Below are positions 54,670-64,000 of a stretch of DNA of 64,000 nucleotides, piece after piece. Numbering within the stretch: the stretch's first letter is position 1; each line of letters starts with the position of its first letter. Origin of the DNA: Megamerina dolium (taxonomy: Eukaryota > Arthropoda > Insecta > Diptera > Megamerinidae); assembly GCA_963854835.1 (NCBI GenBank), contig OY978526.1:46632140-46696139 (forward strand), given 5' to 3'. Below the pieces are notes generated by a model. It made no database searches, was not told the DNA's origin, and saw only the letters and a list, made by a program, of their open reading frames with translations. The position numbers and the translations under genes were made by a program.

Positions 54670-55068
54670 TAGGTGTGTTTTCGTACTTCTCCACTAACAA
54701 TTATCCAGTAAACAAATTTCTGAGAATTTGACAGCATTCGCTCTCAAAGAGAAAAATATGCCAAAAAGTACAAGAACGCAAAACCAGGAAAAACCTGCAA
54801 GTTTCACTAACAGGTGACATTTCACTAAGTAAAATGCAATTATTCGTTTGCTTATCAGCTTCTTTTGCTTATGATCAGCTGTTTATCCTACTTGCTAGTC
54901 TTTACTGGCATAAATTTGTCCAGTAACAATTTGCAACTTCCTCTCAAAATGAAATGTCACTTCGCTCTCTCAATTTCCTCGTCTTTGTAAGTTTTTTGGG
55001 TACGAGAACGCCAAAACGTGATAGTTTGTAACAATTATCACAAACTATTGCGTACGAGAACACTCCTA
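54670..55068. mobile_element. ~400 bp MITE-like element, TAGG termini
   Basis: TAGGTGTGTTTTCGTAC at the left is mirrored by GTACGAGAACACTCCTA at the right. The ends resemble those at 43771-43989 and 2742-2865, so it is probably the same family. Confidence 0.6.
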
Positions 55069-55223
55069 ATATTTCTACTAGTAGTAATATTTCTACTGGT
55101 AAGAATTCGTAACAAAGAAAAAACAGCTGTTCTTACTGGTAACTGACCACACTGAAGGATTTTGGAAATTATTAGTATTTTTTTCGCTCTCTAGGGTTCG
55201 TCATTCTTCGTGTATATTCGCAA

Positions 55224-55530
55224 TTAGAGATGATCATGAAGTTTCAATGATTCCCCCTGATTTGATGAAAGAACAGGGGACAGGCCTTTCTTTCGTTGTG
55301 GATTATGAAGCTTTACAAGCTCTCCGTCATAGAACTCTTTGGAATTTTCTCTCAAATCATACTTGGCCTTTATTTTCCTGCTTATCATTTGCGATCGTTC
55401 TCTGATGGATTTATGTACTTCATCCAACTGTTCCAGAGTTTTTCTCGTTGGCTTAACTTGTTTCCAAAAATTGCCGTTGCTGGTGTATTTATTTACGACT
55501 TTTCTCAAATATTCCTCCAAGGTATGTGTA
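55224..55530 (-). pseudogene. Ty3/gypsy integrase C-terminal scrap
   Basis: The minus strand encodes EEYLRKVVNKY, EQLDEVHKSIRERSQMIS and LHNPQRKKGLSP, close to the integrase C-terminus of copies A and B, with an internal deletion and divergence beyond the GLSP point. No LTR adjoins it. Confidence 0.85.
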
Positions 55531-55859
55531 GCAATTCAAATGAACTACAATGGTTCACCCACGTCAAAACAACAACTTCCAAAGAATTCCAATATGATTT
55601 ATTTATTCTGTGTACATACAGTAAATTAAGGAACTTTAAAAATATTTGTCTTTTGGCGTGGGCTGTACAAAATGAACTATCATTTTCTTATAAATGTTTG
55701 CTAGTTTTATACTTGCACATCACGCCACTCACGTACGGTAATTCATGTATGTACTTATATATATATTTATATATACATAATTATGTGCAATGAGTAAAGA
55801 GAATCAAGGACAATATCAAAGAGAAAAAGAAAGAATTTTATCATAACTAGCGGTATCAA

Positions 55860-56830
55860 CAAAATATCAAGGTACCCTGTGAGGTAAGAGCTCGGAACCG
55901 TGCTCTCTGTAGCAGTCGATGGCAGAACTATTCCGACTGTGAATAGACCTAAAATCCTCGGAGTTGTTTTTGACAGTCTCATGACCTTTGCTGCTCATGT
56001 TGATTAGACCATCCAGAGGTTGCATAGCAAAAATAATGTCCTTACGCCACTGGTCGGCTCTGGCTGGGGGAAAGACAAGGAGACGCTGCTCATCACCTAC
56101 AATGCTATCGGCATGTCGATCATCAACTATGCGACGTCAATTTGGACGCCTCTCATAAGTGACACGCAATGGCGGCTTCTGCAAATCCGACAGAATGCTG
56201 CCTTGTGCATCATCACGGTTTACCTTAAGATGGCACATGAGGACCACTTACATTAGGAAACACGAATGCTAAAAGTGCGTGAGCACAACGACCTGCTTTC
56301 GCAACAATTTCTTCTTTCCTGCTATCTTCCATCACACCCCAACAATCGGTTAACGCAGCTTGGCCCTCCCCCGCGAAATATCCGAGGCAGCCTACGCTCA
56401 TTTGATGGGCATGTGAGTCACCTGCTCGGTGATTTGAGCTTTACGAATAGGGCAGCACTGAATTCACTGCATCAACGCGCGGTGGAGGCGGCCATCGAGT
56501 GTCATGCTCATAACTTCATGCTGGGGGGTCGACCACCGTCAATAACAGACTGCGAACAGCTAAGATCTAGATGGAGCGTCTGTCTGACCTGCTATGTATA
56601 TGCACCGACTGGCTGAGACAATTCCAGACAGATGCCCGCGGTACTGGCAGAGCCCTCACGACACCTATCATCTTTTCGCCTGTCCCAGAAGGCCTATCAG
56701 TTTGTCCCCCTCTGCACTGTGGACGCACCCCCTGGAAGCTGCCATCTTCCTGGAGCTGGTCGATGAGAATAACAACACCCTAGATGAACATGAATTTTCG
56801 TGATTTCGAAATCGTTATCTGTTACAACAA
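55860..56830 (+). pseudogene. Jockey-superfamily RT C-terminal fragment
   Basis: Frames at 55880-56820 carry RPKILGVVFDSLMTFAAHV, GWGKDKETLLITYNAIG, INYATSIWTPLISDTQWRLL, REHNDLLSQQFLLSCYLPSH and a C-terminal DWLRQF…-type region, typical of the RT thumb and tail of jockey-like elements. Stops at about 56007 and 56254 and later frameshifts inactivate it. It begins close to where the element at 36180-38140 fades out. Confidence 0.8.
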
Positions 56831-56988
56831 CAACAGCTTGTTTCCTGCGTTACTTGTAGGAAATGTTTCCTACAAGCAACTGTTTCAAATTCAAATTGGT
56901 TCATTTTTTCTCGACTTTTGTTGAATTTTTTTTATTATTTTCTCGACCATTTTAGTAATTCCCAAATGTTCACCACTAGAAGCAATAT

Positions 56989-57018
56989 AACGAGATGATA
57001 GCCTGCTATCATCTCGTT
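56989..57018. other. Perfect 14 bp hairpin
   Basis: AACGAGATGATAGC and GCTATCATCTCGTT are separated by two bases. No terminator or RNA gene context is evident. Confidence 0.8.
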
Positions 57019-58032
57019 TAGTCTTATATTTGGTACCACTAGATAATCATTGGGTGTTTTTCCATCTTCATGCTCGGAATAGACATCTATTTCGCAAGTA
57101 CATTCTTACCTATTGCGCAAAGTATGTCTTTGCTATAAGACTTTAATTAGTCATTTCTTGCCAGTCGAGATGTACGCCCTGCTACTTGTATTCTATCGGT
57201 GGTTCATGACTCCCTGCAAGACATTCTTAAGGCGTATGTCGACAATGAAATCCTGGCTTCTTACCAATCACTAATGCGAATGGTAGTTGATGTAGTTTTC
57301 ATGAATTCCATCAGTTGAATATTCGAATCTATCTTCCTATCTTCCTCAGCGGGTACTACTATCTCGGCTTTCTCAAGGAACTTATATTCCTCTACATTAA
57401 TACTCCTAACTTCCAAGCAGCCTCTTATTTGCGCCACACGATCCTCTCTAACAACAGGTTTTTATATTTGTCCACCTTTAGTTGTTATATTTTCACCATC
57501 TTGACAGAATTGAATTAACAATAAAGAAATTTTAATTTGAAATATTTTATTCATTACTAAAATTATAACAGCTTCCTGCATAAAGGCAGCGAATTTCGGG
57601 ACCAGCGATATGGATGCATATTTTGAAGTCACCGCTGCAATATCAAAACCGAATCAGACTCTTCCTGTTGTACTGGGTAAAGAGTATGAAAAATAAATAC
57701 TACTAACTTCTTACGCAATGAAATTGTTAATATTTTGTATCCAGGGCAACATCTGTAATATATATTTCTATGTAGTATTGTTCGCAGTCGTGCAAACTGT
57801 ATCTGTAATCGCACTCACCTCTTTTTTGTAATACCACTTGACATTACAATTGATTTGGCAGCTGTCATTTGTTACGTACTAGAGTCGGCGTTTTCTCTTC
57901 AATTGCACATTTAGCCGTTCTAAATTGTTGTAAACAATTATAAAAAGAGCACACTTCAGCGAAGTTTTACATAAATCATCATTATTTAGTTATTCATTAC
58001 AAAAGTTCATTGCTTTTGTACAAAACTACATA
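57019..58032. other. Spacer upstream of OGFOD1
   Basis: No supported gene. The last 200 bp should include the OGFOD1 promoter and 5' UTR; no clear TATA box is seen. Confidence 0.4.
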
Positions 58033-60022
58033 ATGGATGTAAAGAAAAAACAAAAAGAGGCGCACCTAACAAGTGATGAAGGTAAGCTATGAAATGTATT
58101 TTTGTCCTTAGCTTGAAACGTGATGTGTCTGATTAATACATACATACCTGCCTAATTTTATGGTTAATACTATACTTATCGATATGAAAATGTTGCTTAC
58201 TACATGCTTCGAAAATGTATTTAAATAAAGCATTTCAAAAATTACTTAATTCTATTGGTTGTTATTGTAATACATACCAGCAAGGCTTCTTGTTTTCAGC
58301 CAAGTTTACGTGCAATATAAAATCCTCAAAAATACATATGCAATATTTATGAAATTAATACATTACTTCTTAATAAGGTATGAACTTCATTTTTATCATG
58401 CTATTGTAACGAGAATTCATTGATTTTATTTTACAGGCATGAGCAGCACAAATGGATATCACTTAAGCGGACGAATAGATGAGGGCCCAAAAAATAAAAT
58501 CGCCAAATTAGATTCACTACAAAACGGTGACAATACAGATTTAGCCGTTAATCCCAAGTATACATCGAAAGAATTCACACGCATATTAAAATCATATTGG
58601 TCTGCCAAAGGCAAAGAATACACCAAAAATAACGAAACGGGCGTCGAAGTATTTACTGAACCATTTCAGCTATGTATACTATCGGAATTATTGCAGAGTA
58701 ATCGAAATTGCAAGTTACTTGTGAGCGAAATTGAAAAAATCCAATGGTCACGCAAACAAATGGATCTATATGAATTTTATCAGAGCACTGATCTCTCTAA
58801 TATGACGGAGAGTATTACACTCACTAAGTTCTTACATATGTTACGGCGTAATGTTCGCCCTTGGCTTGAAAAGGTGACAAATTTGAAACTGGATTATGTA
58901 TCCGCATCATGCTCAATGTATACGTGTGGTGATTATTTATTGGTACACGATGATTTGCTGAAAGATAGACAAATTGCATTCGTGTATTATTTATCACCAT
59001 GGCAAGGTGCTGAACAATGGACAGGTGATCACGGTGGTTGTTTAGAAATATTTAATAGTGACGCACGCTGTTTTCCGCAATTTCCTGTACGCCATAAAAT
59101 TTCACCAAAAAATAATCAATTCGTTTTCTTTAAAGTTGGTTCACGTTCTTTTCACCAAGTTGGTGAGGTCACAACATTCGACTACCCACGTTTAACCATA
59201 AACGGTTGGTTCCATGGTGCATCCAATGATGATGTCGTTGTGGATTCATTGAGGCCGTTTACAAAGTTCAGTTTCAAAGCACCACAAAGTGATCATGGAC
59301 ATTTAGAGCTTTTCTTAAATGAGGTTTATTTAAAGCCGGTGACACGTAAAAGTATTCAAAAACGCATAGAAGATAACTCGGAGATTTGTTTATATGAATT
59401 TTTCAGACGAGAAATATTCGTAAATGCTTTGAAACAATTAGTTGATGATAATACGCTGAAATGGCGACGCAAGGGTCCAGCCAATGCACAAAACTATGAA
59501 ATATTAGAACTCAGTACGGCTACCAGTACGATCGAACATTTGATACAGTTGTTTGCGAGCGCGGAAATGTTTAACTTACTGCGTGATTATACTGATTTAG
59601 ATTTGGCTGGTCCAAATGCAGCTAAACCAAGTTACAGTTTAGAACTACAACGTTGGTCGTGTGGTAATTACACTGTCCTGGGTGATGGTGCCATATGCGA
59701 AGAGAATACGTTGGATTTAGTTTGTTATTTAAATGCGTCAGATGGAGCAGCTGTTATAACTTATCTATCGCCTGAAACGGACGGAGGATTAACAGAATCG
59801 GACACAACAAAAATTGATAATGATGTAGATGGCCACACTGAGGTTGAAGACCTTAATAATGATGAAGATGAATCGGTTTTGCTTACTATTTCTCCGGTAG
59901 ACAATTCACTGAATATTGTATATCGCTGTGAGGGCACAACCAAGTTTACGAAATACGTCTCACATAATACACCACTGGAGAAAGGTCCAGTTTTCGTTAT
60001 AGCCTGTAGTTATAAGGAGTAA
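58033..60022 (+). CDS. sud1: OGFOD1/sudestada1 prolyl 3-hydroxylase, two exons
   Basis: Exons 58033-58081 and 58437-60022 join in phase 1 (donor GTAAGC, acceptor TTTTACAG) to give 544 aa. The short first exon supplies a Lys-rich leader (KKKQK). The protein is a 2-oxoglutarate/Fe(II) oxygenase that hydroxylates a proline of ribosomal protein uS12 and influences translation fidelity and stress granules in flies. The double-stranded beta-helix holds the iron-binding His187-x-Asp189 (LLVHDDLL) and His256 (SFHQV) with Arg268 (RLTINGWFHG) for 2-oxoglutarate. The C-terminal half is the second, catalytically inert helix domain, containing an acidic insert (DNDVDGHTEVEDLNNDEDE). Length is typical. An alternative start is the Met at 58439. 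Confidence 0.95.
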
Positions 60023-60157
60023 AAATATTAATATTTTTCCTAACCCTAGTTGCCCAATTATTAAGTATATATATACATATATAACAAGGACTCGTTTTCA
60101 GAAGAAACCTTCATAAAGGTGTATGTATTAAGCAGAATAAGTGAATTATAAATTATC

Positions 60158-60209
60158 AATAAATACATGCAAACAAAAGTGATGAAATAACATACGCATT
60201 TTCAATAAA
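60158..60209 (+). terminator. Polyadenylation signals of OGFOD1
   Basis: AATAAA occurs at 60158-60163 and 60204-60209, 136 and 182 bp past the OGFOD1 stop and just before the PIG-S start at 60295. Confidence 0.6.
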
Positions 60210-60294
60210 TTATTTCAAAATTCGTTCCATCAACGTTCGCTTTGATTGCTTATATTCATAAATTTGTCTGCTAACTCTCCTAGATAAATATCTC

Positions 60295-63200
60295 ATGTTC
60301 GCATCAATGGCATTTGCAATTGTTGTGATTATTATTGGTGTGCCCATGTGGTGGAAAACGACTGAAGTTTACAGGTACGCCATCCTAACTTTTTTTCTAT
60401 ATCGTCATCTTTGTAATATAATTGTTTTAGAGTAAACTTACCATCTGTGGATATTATGAATTTAAGTAATGAACCAATTAAGATCAGCGTATGCATTGCT
60501 ATATTTAGCAGTCAAGGAGAACGTGGCGAACTCTTGGTACAGGAACTGCGAGAATCATTCAAAAACAACGGTAATGTCAAGTTTCTATTTCTTAAGAATT
60601 TAAAACTGTATACATTTGCTGCATGTTCATTCAGGAATTTGGGCGATTCATTTTAAACAAATCAAACCATTTGCGTCAGCCTTGCATGCAAAGACACCTG
60701 CAGCTTTAGAGAATTTGATAGTAAACCAACAGCATATGTTAGACATTGGTGATTTCATATTTATTGAATGGTCAAATCTACAAGAAGAAATTCTTATGAC
60801 TACTGAGCGTTCGGCACTAATACGTAACGATACAAGTAAGTTATCTATCATTTCGATTTCTATGATCATTTACGTAAATCTAGTCTATGTTTACCTCAAA
60901 TAGCTTCCAATAAAATCAAGGATGTCATAAATTTCTTAATTCTGCAAACGCATCGGGTTAAAAGAACTTTAAAACAAGATAATCAACGTTTTGCTATTAA
61001 AAATGAAGCCCCTCAGACAGAGTACGATGTTGTAGTATCGGTATTGAATCCCAGACCAGATCGAATGGACGCTAAATGGAATGCAAAGATGGCTGTAGAA
61101 AGTATGAGTATGCTTCCTTTTATATATTAAATTGTTGAAGTCTACTGTTTCCTGAACTCTTACTAGCATATCTAACACCCTTCTTCGCCGAAGTATCACA
61201 CATATCCAATTATACATTGAGAACTCAGTGGAAATATCAGTTACCATTTGAAGCGGAACTAAAACAAGTGCGTGATAACTCGAAAATAGGACGTCACTAT
61301 GCATTGGAAGAATCTTCACTTCCTCATATAATAACATCGATTGAAAAGAATTTAGGTGTTGGCATTACTGCCAAGCCAGCTATCAACTTGGTTGTCTATA
61401 TACCACCATGTGATATAGCACCAGTCCACATTTATAATCGTCAGGGTAAAAAAGCAACACGTCACAATGTTGATTCCTTCATTTCACCCAAATGGGGAGG
61501 TGTTATCATAGCAAATCCTCCCATGGAGGCATGTTTGGCATATAATGACGGTGCTCAACGTGTTCGTTTCTATTTGAATACAAATGATATAATGCAAATT
61601 ATGTTGTATCAATTGCATAAACTTCTCGATATCAGTATTGAGGTACGCACAAAGAGTATATTTTAATGTTCATTAATTACCAACAACAATTTTTCGGTAT
61701 CGTCTCTCTTAATATTGGAAAATTTGATAATATCGTCTATAATATTTAATTTAGGAAAATATTAAAGGGGTTAAGATTGACGCACTGGAACAAATTGCAC
61801 CATATCGTTGGGAGTATGAGGCATATGTTAGACGCAGTACTATCACATATATAACCACAGCGACGAATACATTACAAAGTTTAATTAAATTACTGGGTAA
61901 GTATGAAATATTTCGTATAACAATGCTACATATGCTCTGATAGATTATTTTTTATATCTATTATTATTATTTTTTGCAGACTCATGCCCAATTTCTAGAT
62001 TTCAGACTATTAACAAATTTTGTAACGAATGCAGGTTTAATTTCACTGTAACTTATATAGGAAATACTTAGTCAATGAAGTATATACTCATTGAATGTAT
62101 TCTGTAGTTCTGCATTAACCTCAGAACAGCGTTTATCTTAATATGCCCAGTGTAAATAATCCTTGTAAACTGTTGCAACCCATTGAGGGTCCACAGTGTT
62201 GTATTTGAGTACCATAGTAGTGAATCCTGTTTGAAAGTTATCATTCTCAAGATGGCGAAGTTTGAGTTGCTTTAGGACGTCATCTGGACTGCAAGGTGAC
62301 GAGGATTAGGTCTGTGGTGGTTTCTAAAGCTGTTGTGCATCTTAAGAATCATTTCAGTCTTGACTTGGTGTATATTTAACCACCATGGTAATGAGACATG
62401 GGTTGTTGATGTTGCTGTTGTAGCAGCAAGAATACAGAAATGCTTTGTTTTGTTCCCGTACAAATCATTTCCGTGTTCTGCTGTATTGAATGGACCTTGG
62501 TCGACCACGTGGTCTAGTGCTTTCGGGACGTAGACCCGTCCATTTTTGCAAAGCTGAGACGTGGGTGATCCTGGATGCAATAATGGCCTTTATTTTACGT
62601 CGTAGTCTCCATGTTGTATCGTACAAAGTATCGGAAAATAATTAGAAACGCAGTGACTGTTCTCATACTGGATTGTGAACAGGTTCACTACCAGGTTAGT
62701 TTTACCAACACATATTTACCAACTCTCTTTTAGAAAAACTAGACATTTGACTAGTATATGCCCCATTGCTTCGTCGTCCACTAGCAAGATTTGCATAGTG
62801 TATTCTGAGCAATCCTGATGTTATTCAGGTAATAGTTGTAGATGTAGTGTCCTGTCAACGCCAGTTTAAGATAAGATCATATGTTAGAAAATTTTTCGAT
62901 TGCTACAGAGACATGATAACTGCCTATTTGATTCCCCAATTGCGTGGTATGATTGTGGAAGAAATTTGGTCCCAGCAAGAGCTCTACATGCCATACATCG
63001 AACATAACAGTCGATTTATTGAAACGTTTGGCAACAACATGATTCTCTAAATGAACCTGTTGACTATAGTGCAAGATCTTGCGATTAAACGCTTCTGGAC
63101 TATTTTTGTGGATATATGTGAAAGGGCTAGTTTATGCTATCAGCAAAAACCAGCAATTTTCGATGAGTTGCAACCCAACATTAAACAAATTATTGACAAA

Positions 63201-64000
63201 TTGCTTGAAAAAGTAACCATAAATTGGGTTTCCAGATTACGCCACGTTTATCCAGCCGCGGAAGTCATATGTCAGTAATCGTATTCAAACACTATTTAAT
63301 TGCATATTATTATCCAACTTTTAGTTCACAATATTACACTTTGTACAATATTTTTTGGACAGTATTAGAAGGGACCTACTTATTTTAGCCGGTTCCGAAC
63401 GGCAGAACACTTGTGACATCACTTTTTCTGAGCTTTGTCACAGAGTTCTTTTAGAAGCTTTTTCATGGCAAGTTGTTACTGTCGGAAGAATTGGCAATTG
63501 CTTGCCGACAGGTGGGTACCATTCGAAAGAAAAATCTTATCGATATTAAATTTGTTATGCATTAGCCGGGGATTGAACCACGACCTACAGATCAGAAGGC
63601 GAACACACTAACCACTGAGCTACGGCACCCACTTCTAATTCTGTCCAAAATTTAAGACGCACAACAGTAAGGGAAGAGAAGCTCGGCCAATGAGCTCTTT
63701 GGGGCTTTAAGTGCCACATATTTTTTTTTTTTTTACAATATTTTTTCCAAGTTTGAAAGTTCTTCACACCCATTATTAATCCCCATTCAAGTCACTTCCT
63801 TGCCTTCCTTTATTTATCTTCCTTATAATTTATCTTGCATCATTACAGATAATATCAGCTACATTGTCATAAACGATGATGTGGGTGCTGCAATTAACTA
63901 TGCCTACCAAAATATATTGGACGCTAAATTATCACTTACAAGAAATCAATTATTGAACGCTACCAACTATGCAAAGAGCGCATTCATTGCATCCGAACAA
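60295..64000 (+). CDS. PIG-S: PIG-S, GPI transamidase subunit (5' part, runs off the window)
   Basis: Exons 60295-60374, 60431-60570, 60635-60835, 60904-61101, 61167-61642, 61755-61896 and 63849 onward join in phase (463 codons to the window end). The product is a subunit of the ER-membrane complex that attaches GPI anchors to proteins. The N-terminal helix MAFAIVVIIIGVPMWWKTTE is the membrane anchor and carries the WWKTTE motif of PIG-S. ISPKWGGVIIANPP corresponds to the HSPRWGG motif of the human protein. The last part matches NIVIKDDV (here YIVINDDV). The C-terminal membrane helix is beyond the window. It starts 272 bp after the OGFOD1 stop on the same strand. The 1952 bp sixth intron holds foreign sequence, including a SINE. 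Confidence 0.94.
62847..63278 (+). pseudogene. Unidentified coding remnant in PIG-S intron 6
   Basis: A single frame is open for 144 codons apart from one TAA at 63048-63050. It reads as ordinary protein (KFFDCYRDMITAYLIPQL, EEIWSQQELYMPYIEH, DELQPNIKQIIDKLLEKV). I recognise no family. It could be a retrocopied exon or a transposon-derived piece. It lies upstream of a SINE in the same intron. Confidence 0.45.
63357..63734. mobile_element. tRNA-derived SINE with inverted 5' part
   Basis: 63357-63632 is the head and body in antisense orientation (B box complement GGGGATTGAACC near 63568), while 63633-63734 is the 3' tail in sense orientation, ending GTGCCACATA plus a T run. One 12 bp duplication ACAATATTTTTT brackets the whole (63345-63356 and 63735-63746). 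A short piece (CTTCTAAT…CTGTCC) is present on both sides of the junction, in opposite orientation. Confidence 0.85.

Overview
This is eukaryotic, AT-rich insect DNA. Split genes with GT-AG introns, dense retrotransposon debris, long (AT)n runs and three recognisable conserved genes point to a brachyceran fly; a tephritid-like fruit fly is my guess, but the sequence alone does not fix the species.

The left half (1-31.4 kb) is almost entirely mobile DNA. It holds two tail-to-tail pieces of a non-LTR element (0.45-2.3 kb), decayed Ty3/gypsy fragments (3.5-6.5 kb), an antisense LOA/R1-like non-LTR element (7.2-11.2 kb) and a 1.8 kb repeat built of ~300 bp tandem units (12.9-14.7 kb). A remarkable array of one Ty3/gypsy family follows (14.8-27.1 kb): antisense solo LTR, 68 bp mini-LTR, copy A (5.83 kb) and copy B (5.94 kb), each separated only by the 4 bp ATAT. 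Both copies carry what looks like a -1 frameshift signal at the gag/pol boundary: GTTAAAC, a 6 nt spacer and a perfect 11 bp hairpin. Copy B keeps an uninterrupted 1181-codon pol but has a nonsense codon in gag; copy A has several pol lesions. Next come a mariner-like element interrupted by a tRNA-derived SINE, a decayed Tc1/IS630-type transposase and a jockey-type endonuclease scrap.

The right half holds the host genes. A four-exon gene on the minus strand (32.6-34.9 kb) encodes a basic 609 aa protein with a NuSAP-like motif. After another retroelement belt (36.2-41.7 kb) lies an ANKS1-type adaptor gene (42.7-52.3 kb, ten exons, 1059 aa): ankyrin repeats and a C-terminal PTB domain, without visible SAM domains. 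Its 4.6 kb first intron is full of nested repeats, and the first splice donor lies inside an 82 bp perfect direct repeat. OGFOD1/sudestada1 (58.0-60.0 kb), a prolyl hydroxylase of ribosomal protein uS12, and PIG-S (60.3 kb to the window end), a GPI-transamidase subunit, sit head to tail only 272 bp apart. The genes appear to be independent housekeeping or signalling genes, not an operon.

The tRNA-derived SINE occurs four times, all with visible target-site duplications. The copy in the last PIG-S intron seen here has an inverted 5' part inside one 12 bp duplication, as in twin-primed insertions. All exon joins below were derived by eye from splice consensus and reading phase.
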